Assembly (NCBI RefSeq): GCF_015040615.1
Contig: NZ_CP060402.1
Location: 186,001-250,000, forward strand
DNA from: Microbacterium sp. YJN-G
GTDB taxonomy: Bacteria; Actinomycetota; Actinomycetes; Actinomycetales; Microbacteriaceae
DNA length: 64,000 nt
Direction of reading: 5' to 3'
Positions 43,895 through 55,747 of the stretch are shown piece by piece; the stretch's first letter is position 1; each line of letters begins with the position of its first letter. The translations under genes were made by a program, and so were the position numbers. The notes under the pieces were generated by a model. The model was not told where the DNA came from. It ran no database searches and saw only the letters and a program-made list of their open reading frames with translations.

Positions 43895-44293
43895 ATGAGC
43901 ACTGTGACGCAGATCGGTCAGCTCGACGCCTGGGGCGGAGAGAAGGGCAAGCATTTCATCGAGAAGGAGATCGGCGCGCAGTTCGTCGGCACCTCGGTGA
44001 ACACCACACAGCCGGGCGGGGAGTCGCCGTTCTGGCACGCGCACACCAAGCTCGAGGAGATCTACATCATCGTCGACGGCCGCGGCGAGTTCGCGCTCGG
44101 CGACGAGGTGCTCCCGCTCGAGCCCGGCACCACGCTGCGCGTCGCGCCCGGTGTCATGCACGCGCTGCGCGCGCTGCCCGACAGCCCGGCGCCGATGCGC
44201 TGGCTGTGCATCCGCGCGGCCGGGCAGGAGATGAGCAGCGTCGGCAACGACGCCGAGCTCGACCGCGACCGCCCGTTCCCGTGGAACGTCTGA
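43895..44293 (+). CDS. Cupin domain protein
   Basis: A 132-residue single cupin. Motif 1 is seen as FWHAHTKLEEIYIIVDGRGEF (G(X)5HXH(X)3,4E(X)6G, metal ligands His, His, Glu near residues 49-57), motif 2 as LRVAPGVMHALRALPD with the fourth ligand His. Such proteins may be dioxygenases, isomerases or sugar/metal sensors; no specific role can be assigned. A TAGCGT -10 (43882-43887) lies 7 nt before the ATG. The Tag glycosylase gene begins 7 nt after its stop, so both are likely one transcript. Confidence 0.88.
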   Translation: MSTVTQIGQLDAWGGEKGKHFIEKEIGAQFVGTSVNTTQPGGESPFWHAHTKLEEIYIIVDGRGEFALGDEVLPLEPGTTLRVAPGVMHALRALPDSPAPMRWLCIRAAGQEMSSVGNDAELDRDRPFPWNV

Positions 44294-44300
44294 TCCGCGT

Positions 44301-44882
44301 ATGAGCTCACTCCACGCCGGTGCGGACGGGCGCGCCCGCTGCGCCTGGGCAGGGGCGGATGCCGAATACCAGCGCTACCACGATGAGGAGTGGGGCACGC
44401 CGCTGCGCGGCGACCGCGCGCTGTTCGAGAAGATGGCGCTCGAGGGCTTCCAGGCCGGGCTCAGCTGGATCACGATCCTGCGCAAGCGACCCCGGTTCCG
44501 TGAGGTCTTCGAGGGCTTCGACCCCGCGAGGGTGGCGGCGTTCGGCCCCGATGACGTCGAGCGTCTGATGACGGATGCCGGAATCATCCGCAACCGCGCC
44601 AAGATCGAGGCCACCATTTCCAACGCCGCGCTCGTCGCGACGATGGAAGACGGCGAACTGGACGCGCTGATGTGGTCGTTCGCGCCGACGGCATCCGCTC
44701 GTCGCCAGCCGCAGGCCCTTGGCGACGTTCCGGCCGTGACGGCCGAGTCGACTGCGCTCAGCAAGGCGCTGCGCAAGCGCGGGTTCCGTTTCGTCGGCCC
44801 GACCACCATGTATGCGCTCATGCAGTCGACCGGGATGGTCGACGACCACGTGGACGGATGCTGGCGGGCCGCCTCCGGGTGA
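44301..44882 (+). CDS. tag: DNA-3-methyladenine glycosylase I
   Basis: A 193-residue base-excision enzyme removing N3-methyladenine from alkylated DNA. Zinc-binding residues are seen in RCAWAGADAEYQRYHDEEWG (Cys14 and His27) and HVDGCW near the end (His and Cys). The helix-hairpin-helix core has LFEKMALEGFQAGLSWITILRKRPRFREVF. The two upstream bases of the codon region lie next to the cupin stop, giving tight coupling. A hairpin (44884-44921) follows at once. Confidence 0.95.
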   Translation: MSSLHAGADGRARCAWAGADAEYQRYHDEEWGTPLRGDRALFEKMALEGFQAGLSWITILRKRPRFREVFEGFDPARVAAFGPDDVERLMTDAGIIRNRAKIEATISNAALVATMEDGELDALMWSFAPTASARRQPQALGDVPAVTAESTALSKALRKRGFRFVGPTTMYALMQSTGMVDDHVDGCWRAASG

Positions 44883-44883
44883 C

Positions 44884-44921
44884 CGACGCCAAAGGGTGGG
44901 GAGTTCTCCCCATCGGCGTCG
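44884..44921 (+). terminator. Hairpin after tag
   Basis: CGACGCC (44884-44890) pairs with GGCGTCG (44915-44921) and inside it GTGGGGAG faces CTCCCCAT, giving a long stem that starts just past the tag stop codon and ends about 25 nt before a TAGTAT -10 candidate (44946-44951) for the next operon. Confidence 0.7.
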
Positions 44922-44992
44922 CCAGGGGCCCGGATCTCGACTGGGTAGTATGGCTCGGGCACGCCGCCGCGTGATCGAGGGGGAAATTCGAG

Positions 44993-47900
44993 ATGAAGGC
45001 GATGGACTGGGTCCGTTCGCGGCCGAGAACATTGGCTTCTGCGGCCATCGTCGCCGTCGGTGCTCTGACGCTCACCACCATGGCCGCCGCCTACGAGGGC
45101 TTTCCCACGGCCAAGGTCGACCTCAACGACGCCGGAGTCTGGCTGACGAAGGCGTCGAGCCTGCTGGTCGGCCATTTCAACCACGAGTCGACCGTGCTCG
45201 ACGGCGGACTGCGTTCGGCCAGCGACACCTACGACGTGCTGCAGAACGGCGAGACCGTGCTCGTCGCCGACAACGGCAACGACACCCTCACCGCGATCGA
45301 CCCCGCCCGCGTCGCGCTGACCGACAGCACGGCGATCCCCGGCGACGCGAAGATCGCGCTGGGCCACAAGACGGTGGCGATCCTCGACAGCTCCTCGGGC
45401 GACCTCTGGGTGACGTCGGCGAAGGGGCTGTCGGGCTTCGACATCAAGGGGGCGAAGCCCCTCGTCGAACTGGGCAAGGGCGCCGACGTGAGCGTCGGGC
45501 AGGACGGCACGGTCTACGCCCTCTCGGCCAAGCGCAGCGAGGTCGTGACGATCCCCGCCGACCCGGAGGGCCTGCCCCTCGAGCCGACGACCGAGTCCGT
45601 GGGCGAGCTCGACCCGAACGCGGAACCGACCATCACCGCGGTCGGCGAGACTCCCGTGGTGCTCGACCCCGCAGAGGGCGTCGTCACGACGCCCGGCGGC
45701 TTCACCACGCCGATCGACGGAGCAGCGGATGCCGTGCTGCAGCACGCATCCGCCCCGACGGATGCCGTGGTGCTCTCGACGGCCGGATCGCTGGTGCGCG
45801 TGCCGCTCGACGGTGCCGAGCCCACCGCGATCGACACGGGGCGCGAGGGCGTTCCCGCCCAGCCCGTGCAGCTGCGCGGCTGCGCGTACGCGGCGTGGGG
45901 TGTCTCGGCGAAGTTCCTGCGCGACTGCTCGGGCCAATCGCAGGATGTCGCAGAGGACATCCCGGGTGCCGAGGAGTCGACGACGCTGACCTTCCGCGTC
46001 AATCGCGACGTCATCGTGCTCAACGACATCCTCGGCGGCGCCGCCTGGCTCGCCAACGCGAGCCTGCAGCGCGTGGACGACTGGAGCGTGCTCGTGCCGC
46101 CGAAGGGCGAGAGCGACGAGGAGGAGGACAACAGTCAGGAGACGGTCGAGACGTCCCTCCCCGAGCGCAGCGAGCAGAACACCGTCCCCGTCGCCGAGGA
46201 CGACGATCTGGGCGTGCGCCCCGGTGGCACGACGCTGCTGCCCGTGCTCGACAACGACAACGATCCCGACGGCGACGTGCTCGTCGCCTCACTGCGCGGC
46301 AAGCAGCCCTCGGTGGGCGAGGTGCAGCCGATCCTCAACGGCGCCGCACTGCAGATCATGGTCCCCGAGGATGCCAAGGGCTCGGCGACCTTCGAATACG
46401 AGGTCGACGACGGTCGCCGGGGCACCGACACCGCGAGGGTGACGGTCTCGGTGCACGGCTGGGACACCAACTCGGCCCCGACTCCGAAGCGCACCACCAA
46501 GCTCGCGGTCGAAGTGGGCGGCACCGTCGCCTACAACGTGCTCCCCGACTGGATCGACCCGGACGGCGACGACCTGTACCTGCGCAGCGTCGTGGCGGCG
46601 CCGGGCGATGAGGTCGAGTTCACCACCGACGGTCAGCTGACCTACCGCGCGGTGGCCAGCTTGCAGGGGCGCAAAGAGGTCAAGGTCTACGTCTCCGACG
46701 CGCTCGGCAAGGTGAGCGAGGGCACGATCGTGCTCGACGTGAAGCCCGAGGGGTCGACGAACCCGCTGACCAACGCCGACCACGTGGTCACCCGCATCGG
46801 CGAGACCGTGACGGTCGCGCCGCTCACGAACGACACCAGCTCAGGCCGCGAGCAGCTGCGGCTGGCTCGTGTCGAGGAGACGCCTGGCGCGACGATCGTG
46901 CCCGACTACCCGAACCGCCAGTTCACCGTCCGCGCCGACGCGCAGGGCACCTACTACGTGCAGTACCTCGCGACGGCGGGCCCGAAGCCGGCGAAGGGCA
47001 TCGTGCGCGTCGACGTGCTCGACGAGCGCGAGAGCGATCTCGCCCCGGTCGCCGTCCGCGACGTCGCCATGCTCCCCACCGGCAGCGAGGCGCTGGTCGG
47101 CGTGCTCGGCAACGACACCGACCCGTCCGGCGGCGTGCTGGTCGTGCAGTCGGTCACCGTGCCCCCGCAGAGCGGCATCGCGGTGTCGGTGCTCAACCAC
47201 GAGACCCTGCGCATCAGCGACCAGGGCGCCCTCGACGAGCCGGTGCGCATCACCTACCGGATCTCGAACGGCGTGAAGTCGGCGGAGGGCGACGTGGTCG
47301 TCGTGCCGATCCCGGCACCGCCGAAGCTGCTGCCGCCCGTCGCGCATGACGACGAAGCCGTGGTGCGCGTGGGCGATGTCGTCACCATCCCGGTGCTCGA
47401 CAACGACGTGCACCCGAACGGCGACATCCTGCATGTGGCCCCCGATCTCGTCGAGCCGCTCGTCGACCCGGAGGACGGTGAGGCGTTCGTCTCGCAGGAT
47501 CAGGTGCGCTTCCGCGCCGGCACCGAGCCGGGCACCGTGTACCTCACCTACGAGGCGGTCGACTCGCGCGGGCAGAAGGCCGGCGGTCACGTGACCGTGC
47601 AGATCCTCCCGATCCGCGACGATGCCAACGCCGCACCCCGCCCGCGCGACCTGACGGCGCGCGCTGTCGGGTTCGAGCGTGAACATCCCGATCCCGCTGG
47701 ACGGACTGGATGCCGACGGCGACTCCGTCGAGCTCATCGGCGTCGACACCGCGCCCACCAAGGGCCGCGTCAGCGAGCAGGGCACGAACTACCTCACCTA
47801 TGGGGCCTTCGAGGATTCGACCGGCGTCGACGCCTTCACCTACCGCGTGCGGGACCGCCTCGGCAAGGAGGGCACGGCCACCATCCGGGTCGGCATCGCG

Positions 47901-50900
47901 CCGCCCGAGGCCATGAACCAGCCGCCCTACGCGGTCAACGACGCCGTGGTGGTGCGCCCGGGACGATCGGTCTCGGTGCCCGTGCTCGCCAACGACTCCG
48001 ACCCCGAGGGCGACCAGATCGGCCTGGTCGACGACCTGCTGCTGCCCGACGGCGTCGACGGGCTCTCGGCCGAGATCTCCGGCGACCGGGTGGTCATCCA
48101 GGTGCCCGACCGCCCCATGGAGACCTCGCTGCAGTACACGATCCGGGACGCCAAGGGAGCGGATGCCACCGCGGCGATCCTCGTGACCGTCGACGAGGAC
48201 GTCCCGCTCATGACCCCGATCGCCCGCGACGACCGGGTGCAGGTCGAGGACGTCAAGGAGGGCGAGCTCGACGTCGATCTCGACATCCTCGGCAACGATG
48301 AGGACCCCGACGGCACGATCGAGGGCGTCGAGGTCACCGTCGACGAGGGTGCGCGCCTGCTCGACGACGGCAAGGTGCGCGTCACGGTCGGCGAGCAGCG
48401 CCAGCTGCTGCGTTACACGATCACCGACCAGGACGGACTCGCCGCGTCGGCCTTCATCTTCGTGCCGGCGGTCAAGGAACTGCGGCCGCGGCTGGATTCG
48501 ACCAAGCCGCTCGAGGTCAAGAGCGGCGAGACCAAGGAGATCCCGCTCGACGAGTACGTGATCGTCGCCGGCGGCGGCGAGGTGCGTCTCACCGAGGCCG
48601 CGAAGGTCAGCGCGATCAACGCGAACGGCGCGCCCCTGATCAAAGACGAGAAGACGCTCGTCTACACCTCGAAGGACCGGTTCTTCGGCGACGACGCCCT
48701 GACGTTCGAGGTCACCGACGGCACCGGACCGGATGACCCCGAGGGGCGCAAGGCCACGCTCACGATCCCGATCCTCGTGCTGCCGCCCGACAACCAGCAG
48801 CCCTCGTTCACCGACGGGCAGCTGCAGATCGCACCGGGTGAGGCGGCATCGTCCATCGACCTCGCCGCGTTGGCGACCGACCCCGACCCCGACGATGTCG
48901 GGAACCTGCGATTCACCATCGCCGACGAGCCGGGCCGCAGCATCGATGCGCGCATCGAGGGCACAACCCTGTACGCCGAGACCGGCCCGAACACGCCCAA
49001 GGGCACGACCGCGACGGTCGGCATCCGCATCAGCGACGGCAGCACCGACCCGATCGAGGGCAGCGTCAGCGTGATGGTGACGGCGTCCACGCGTCCTCTG
49101 GCCGTGGCGAGCCCCGACACGATCGACGAGGCCGACCAGGGCGAGACGATCACGGTGCCGGTGCTCGAGAACGACATCAACCCGTTCGCCGCGGAGGGCG
49201 AGCCGTTGACGCTGCAGTCGGCCGTCGTCGAGAGCGGCAACGGTTCGGCGCAGGTCGTCGGCGACCAGGTCGAGGTGACCTCCGCCTCCGACTTCGTGGG
49301 TGTGATGGTCGTGCGCTATCGCGTGCAGGACGCCACCGAAGACGTCGACCGCGAGGTCGACGGACGCATCACCGTCACGGTTCAGGGTGTCCCCGAGGCT
49401 CCAGGCAAACCGACCGTCACCGCGGTTGAGGATCGCACGGTGGTGCTGAACTGGTCGTCGCCCTCGAACAACGGCGCCGAGATCACCGAGTACACGGTCA
49501 CGTCGGTCGCGGGGCGCCCCTACTCCAAGACGTGCGCGTCGACGACGTGCACGCTGGACGGGCTGACCAACAACGTCGAGTACACGTTCCAGGTGACCGC
49601 GCACAACCGGGTCGGCGAAGGCCCGGCCTCGCCGGCGTCCGAGCCCGCCCGCCCCGACACCCGGCCGGACACGCCGCTGCCCCCGACGCTGAAGTTCGGC
49701 GACAAGGCCCTGAACGTGGCGTGGACGACGCCGACCTCGAGCGGTTCGCCGGTGGAGTCGTACACGCTGGAGATCTCGCCGATGCCGCCGTCGGGCATCG
49801 GCCAGAAGACGGGTGTGACGGGCAATTCGCTGGTCTGGGAGGACCTCGAGAACGGCACGAGCTACACGGTGCGGGTGCAGGCGCACAACCGCGCGCCCGA
49901 CCCGTCGAGCTGGAGCCTGTACTCCGCACCCGAGATCCCGGCCGGCCCTCCGGGCACGGTCGCCGCACCGCGCGTCAGCAGCGCACCCGCCGTGGGCAGC
50001 GAGGCGCAGATGACCGTCAGCTGGGATGCCGCACCGCAGAACGGGGATGCCGTCAGCGCGTACGAGCTGAGGGTCTACAACGGCGGCTCGCTGTTCAAGA
50101 CCGTGCCGATCAACAGCGGCACGACCACGAGCCAGACGGTGCCGGTGCCGACCAATTCCACCGATTACACCTACGCGGTGCGCGCGCAGAACAAGGCCGG
50201 CTGGGGTCAGCTCAGCCCGCAGTCCGCCCCGCAGCGGGCCTTCGGTACGCCGGGGGCGCCGACGAACGTGACCGCGACGCCGAAGGACCGCGCGATCCAC
50301 GTCGAGTTCACGATGCCCGACTCCGCGCTCAACGGCGCCCGCCGGGATGAGATCCGCTACCAGTACCAGCTGAACAGCAGTGCGTGGAAGAACTGGAACG
50401 GCACCTCCGACATCGGCGCCAGCAATGGCACCACCTACACTGTCCGCGTGCGTGCGTACTCGGTGGTCGGGGGCCAGCAGTCCAACCCCGGACCGTCCGA
50501 TGCGTCGAACCAGGTGGTCCCGTTCGGTGCTCCGCATGCGCCGACCGGATCGGCGTCGCGCGCGACCGCGACATCGATCGAGCTGACCTGGAACGCGAAG
50601 GGGTCGGACAATGGCCGGCCCATCACGACCTACATCAAGATCGACGGCGGCAGCTGGCAGCAGGTCGCCGACTACGGCTCGCGGACCGTCGGAAACGGTC
50701 ACGACCAGACCCACAGCATCCGGGTGAAGGCAGTCGCGAGCGAGGGCGGTGAGGCGCTGTCCCCGACGTATTCGGCGACGACGAGCAGCCCGCCGAAGGC
50801 GAGGGCGTGGGTCTCGAAGGGGAACCACTCTGACAACTGCGGTGGCTCGAACTGCAACTTCGTCCGCATCAACACCGCGAACTTCCCCGCCGGCAACTAC

Positions 50901-51080
50901 AACATCGAGGTCTACTCCGACGGCAGGATGTTCGCGGACAACGCCGGATACAAGATGTACATCCCCGCGAACGGCGGGGTCGACACCCAGGCGTGGCACG
51001 GCTACTACCCGGGCGGTCGGACCATCTACGTGAAGATCATCGGCTGGGGCAACACGGAGTCCTACTACTGGACATACTGA
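44993..51080 (+). CDS. Giant Ig-like/FN3 surface protein, split by a frameshift
   Basis: Read as one gene it encodes about 2,030 residues: a cytoplasmic start and a membrane or signal segment (residues ~10-33), a beta-propeller-like region (to ~390, e.g. [15 protein letters not shown]), about eleven Ig/cadherin-like domains with the PVAxDD...VLDNDxDPDGD signature, five FN3 domains, and an ~85-residue C-terminal domain with a CGGSNC motif. Frame continuity breaks at about 47657-47664: the upstream frame is sensible to DLTAR, the downstream one from [15 protein letters not shown], consistent with loss of one GC unit in a GCGCGCGC run. Unrepaired, translation stops at 48301. The ATG 44993 has GAGGGGG. 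First gene of the FHA/kinase operon; probably an outer-surface structural or adhesive element. Confidence 0.8.
47655..47681 (+). other. Frameshift site in the giant surface gene
   Basis: The run GCGCGCGC occupies 47657-47664. Adding one more GC here would restore the reading frame across the sixth Ig-like domain. There is no ribosome site before the GTG at 47679, so a second independent start there is unlikely. Confidence 0.75.
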
Positions 51081-51129
51081 TGCTTTCCGGCCCCCGGCCG
51101 GATCGAGCAGGAACGGAACGATAACCGCA

Positions 51130-52100
<971 letters not shown>

Positions 52101-52101
<1 letters not shown>

Positions 52102-53360
52102 TGTCGGCAGGAGGGATCGCCTCGAGCCCGGTGGGGGAGCGCGAGGCCGGATGGCGCGACGTCGTCGCCGTCGTCGGCGACCGCGTTCTCGGCCGGCTGC
52201 GGCTGATCGCATCCGTCGTCCGTCCGCTGGGATGGATGCTGATCGCCCTCGCGATCCTGTTCTGGGCCGTCGGCGCGCTGCTCGGCTGGCAGGAGCTGAT
52301 CGTCGCGGCGATCGTGCTCGCCCTCGTGCTGCTGATCTGCGCCCTGTTCCTCATCGGCCGCACCGCGTACGACGTGTCGCTGGATCTCGCTCGCACGCGC
52401 GTGGTCGTGGGTGAGCGCGCGGTCGGCGCGCTCATGCTCGCCAACCCCGGCTCGCGGGCGATCCTGCCCTCGCGCGTCGTGCTGCCGGTCGGCAGCGGAC
52501 GCGGCGAGTTCACCATCCAGCGCCTCGCCCCCGAGCAGCAGGCCGAAGAGCTGTTCACCATCCCCACGCAGCGCCGCGGCGTCATCGGCGTGGGGCCGGT
52601 GAGCGTGGTGCGCGGCGACCCGCTGGGCGTGTTCGAACGGGCGCACCGGCGCGACGACCCCGTCGACCTGTACGTGCACCCGAAGACGGTGACCTTCGGC
52701 GGCCAGTCCCTCGGCTTCCTGCGCGACCTCGAGGGACTCCCTGCGGCCGACCTCTCGCGCGATGACGTGTCGTTCCACACCCTGCTCGAGTATCAGCCCG
52801 GCGACGACCTGCGGCACGTGCACTGGCGATCGACCGCCCGCACCGGCGTGATGATGGTGCGGCAGTTCGAAGAGACCAGGCGGTCGCACTTCGTGATCGG
52901 CCTGTCGCGCTCCAGCGGCGACTACCGCGACGACCGTGAGTTCGAGCTGGGGATCTCGGTCGCCGGCTCGATCGGCCTGCGCGCGCTGAGCGATTCGCAG
53001 CGCGTCGACATGCGCGTCCAGGGGCGTGAGCTCGCTTCGAGCACCGGCAAGCAGCTGCTCGACTCGCTCGCCATGGTCGAGGAGTCTAAGCCGCGCGAGG
53101 GCGGCATCTCCGAGCTGGCGGGCGTGCTCGCCGCCAGCATGCCGCTCGCCAGCATCGTGGTGCTGGTCTGCGGGTCGGCCGTGCGCGCCGAGGACCTGCG
53201 CCTGGCCTGCTCGCGGATGCCGTTCGGGGCGCGGGCGCTCGCAGTCGTCGTCGACTCGCACCTGAAGCAGCCGGCGCTGCGCCGCATCGGTGAGGCCGAC
53301 GTGGTCACGATCGGCGCACTCGACCAGCTTCCCCTGGCACTGCGGCGGGTGCTCGCATGA
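52101..53360 (+). CDS. DUF58 membrane protein
   Basis: A 419-residue protein with two hydrophobic segments near residues 40-85 and a cytoplasmic or exposed DUF58 domain ([33 protein letters not shown], residues ~235-265), a degenerate von Willebrand A-like fold. The partner MoxR ATPase and the following transglutaminase-like gene complete the usual three-gene module. The family is thought to act as an assembly substrate or scaffold for MoxR; exact role unknown. Confidence 0.92.
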
Positions 53361-55747
53361 GCGCCGCCGCCACCCCCGCGCTGCTTCCCGCGCGTCGCTG
53401 GGCTCTCGATCTGATTGCGGTCGCCGCGCTGCTCATCGTCGCGCTCGTCGGCTTCTGGCCGACCTTCGGCGGGCCGTCGTTCGTCCTCACCGCGATCGGC
53501 GGCATCCTGCTAGGCCTGGGCATCGCCGCCGCCGGCGCGTGGCGGCGCTGGGGCATCCTCGCCGTCGCCGGTGTGACGATCGCCGTCTACTTCCTCTTCG
53601 GCGGGGCGCTGGCCCTGCCGCACACCACGATCGCCGGCTTCATCCCCACGCTCGACACCCTCACGGGCCTGGCGCTCGGCGCCGTCACCTCGTGGAAGCA
53701 GCTGCTCACGACGGTCGCACCGGTCTCGCCCGCCGACGGGCACCTGCTGGTGCCGTTCCTGGTCGCCCTGCTCGCAGCGGTGACCGCCGGCTCGCTGGCC
53801 CTGCGCCTGCAGCACGTGGCCTGGGCGATGCTGCCGCTTCTCGGCGCACTGACGCTGGTGATCGCGCTCGGCGTTCCCGATGCGGCGTTCCCGGTCGTGC
53901 AGGGCATCCTGCTCGCCATCGGCGCCGCGATCTGGATGTCGATGCGCGCCTGGTGGGTGCCGCACGACAGCGCCGTCGACGTCGCGCAGGTCGACCACAC
54001 CCGCGCCGCGCACATGCGCATGCGCCGGCTGCTCGGCGGCGTCGCGGTGGTCGCGATCGCCGCGGGCGCCGGTGTCGCCGTCAGCGCCGTCGCCTCGCCG
54101 TCCGAGCCGCGCCACATCCTGCGCGACGCGATCATCCCGCCGTTCGACGTGCGCGACTACCCCAGCCCGCTGCAGTCGTTCCGCAAGACCGTGCGCGACC
54201 AGAAGGAGAAGACGCTGTTCACCGTGTCGGGCCTTCCGGAAGGCGCCCGCGTGCGCCTGGCCGCGATGGACCAGTGGGACGGCATCGTCTACAACGTCGC
54301 CGACGGCGGACCCGGTTCGTCCAGCGCGTTCACGCCGCTGCGGTCGAACATGGCCGCGTCCGCCGAGGGCGTTCCCGCCTCGCTGCGCTTCGAGATCGGC
54401 GAGTACAGCGGCGTGTGGGTGCCCGGCGTCGAGGTCACCGACGACATCGTCTTCGACGGCGCGCGCGCCGACGAGCTGCGCCGCAGCGCGTACAGCAACA
54501 CCGAGACCGGCACGAGCGTCGTGGTCGCCGGACTGAAGAAGGGCGACGCGTACACGCTGAAGGCGATCGTCGCCGGCGACGTGTCCGACGAGCAGCTCGA
54601 GGATGCCGACTTCGCGAACGTCCGCATGCCGAAGCTGTCGAACGTGCCCGACGACCTGGCGAACATCGCATCGGATGCCGTCGCCGACGCCGAGAGCCCG
54701 ATCGAGCAGGTGCGGGCGCTGGAGACGCACTTCGCCGAGGGCGGCTTCTTCAGCCACGGGCTGGAGGGCGAGGTGCTCTCGCGCGCCGGGCACACGGCCG
54801 AGCGCATCGCCACGCTGCTCGGCGGCGACCAGATGATCGGCGACGACGAGCAGTACGCGGTCGTCATGGCGCTCGCCGCTCGCGAGATCGGCATCCCGGC
54901 GCGCGTCGTGATGGGCTACTACCCGAACGAGGACCAGGCGGGTGAGCCCGTCTTCACCGCGACCGGTGACGACGTGCACGCCTGGGTCGAGGTCGCGTTC
55001 GAGGGGTTCGGCTGGGTGCCGTTCTCGCCGACGCCGCCCGAGGACAAGGTCCCCAACGACCAGAACACCAAGCCGAAGGTCGATCCGAAGCCGCAGGTGC
55101 TGCAGCCGCCGCCCCCGCCGCAGGAGCCGGTCGACCTGCCCCCGACCGTGCCCGACGACCGCAAGCCGCAGGATGACGCCCCGAACATCCTCGGGATCAT
55201 CGGAGTGATCCTCGCCATCGGCGGCATCTCCGCAGGCGTGCTGCTGCTGCTCGCCTCGCCGTTCATCGTGATCGGCGCGTGGAAGGCGGCCCGGCGTCGC
55301 GCCCGCCGCAACGCGGAGCGCGCCTCGGATCGCATCAGCGGCGGCTGGGACGAGCTCACCGACCGGGCCGTCGACTACGGCGCCCGCTTCCCCGCCGGGG
55401 CGACGCGCGTCGAAGAGGCCGTGACCCTGTCGGCCGCACTCGAGATCCCGACCGCCACCGCGCTGGCCGACCATGCGGACCGGCAGGTGTTCGGCCCTGC
55501 CGAGCCCACTTCGCAGGATGTCGAGGCGTTCTGGAAGGAGATCGACGCGGTGGTCGGCGGCATGGGATCCGGGGTCGGCTTCTGGAAGCGCCTCAAGGCC
55601 CGGCTGAGCGTCCGATCGCTCACCGGATCCGGGCGGCTGTCCGCCCGGCTGCAGGAGCTGAAGGATGCCGCGGCATCCCGCGTGCGGCGTGAACCTGGCA
55701 ACATCGACAAGAACAGCACCCCTGCTGCGGAGAGCGAGAACCGATGA
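53357..55747 (+). CDS. TgpA-like transglutaminase-fold membrane protein, active site lost
   Basis: A 796-residue protein: about six N-terminal membrane segments (residues 15-240), a large external region with a transglutaminase-like domain (~480-570), a Pro-rich linker, a further membrane segment (ILGIIGVILAIGGISAGVLLLLASPFI, ~610-640) and a cytoplasmic end. The catalytic Cys position in the usual GxCEQ(F/Y)A pattern reads GDDEQYA (Asp497); His541 in DVHAWVEV stays, and the third residue (normally Asp of FDPTP) is Ser557 in FSPTP. It is therefore likely a non-enzymatic binding or scaffold protein. Overlaps both neighbours by ATGA. Confidence 0.9.
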   Translation: MSAAATPALLPARRWALDLIAVAALLIVALVGFWPTFGGPSFVLTAIGGILLGLGIAAAGAWRRWGILAVAGVTIAVYFLFGGALALPHTTIAGFIPTLDTLTGLALGAVTSWKQLLTTVAPVSPADGHLLVPFLVALLAAVTAGSLALRLQHVAWAMLPLLGALTLVIALGVPDAAFPVVQGILLAIGAAIWMSMRAWWVPHDSAVDVAQVDHTRAAHMRMRRLLGGVAVVAIAAGAGVAVSAVASPSEPRHILRDAIIPPFDVRDYPSPLQSFRKTVRDQKEKTLFTVSGLPEGARVRLAAMDQWDGIVYNVADGGPGSSSAFTPLRSNMAASAEGVPASLRFEIGEYSGVWVPGVEVTDDIVFDGARADELRRSAYSNTETGTSVVVAGLKKGDAYTLKAIVAGDVSDEQLEDADFANVRMPKLSNVPDDLANIASDAVADAESPIEQVRALETHFAEGGFFSHGLEGEVLSRAGHTAERIATLLGGDQMIGDDEQYAVVMALAAREIGIPARVVMGYYPNEDQAGEPVFTATGDDVHAWVEVAFEGFGWVPFSPTPPEDKVPNDQNTKPKVDPKPQVLQPPPPPQEPVDLPPTVPDDRKPQDDAPNILGIIGVILAIGGISAGVLLLLASPFIVIGAWKAARRRARRNAERASDRISGGWDELTDRAVDYGARFPAGATRVEEAVTLSAALEIPTATALADHADRQVFGPAEPTSQDVEAFWKEIDAVVGGMGSGVGFWKRLKARLSVRSLTGSGRLSARLQELKDAAASRVRREPGNIDKNSTPAAESENR

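Noticed and set aside
49498..49968. Arg/Ser-rich minus-strand frames within the FN3 region
   Set aside because: Composition is that of frame-shifted GC-rich coding DNA; no start site context.
47679..51080. Second, independent surface protein starting at GTG 47679
   Set aside because: No ribosome site, and the preceding frame supplies the missing first half of the same Ig-like domain; a frameshift explains it better.
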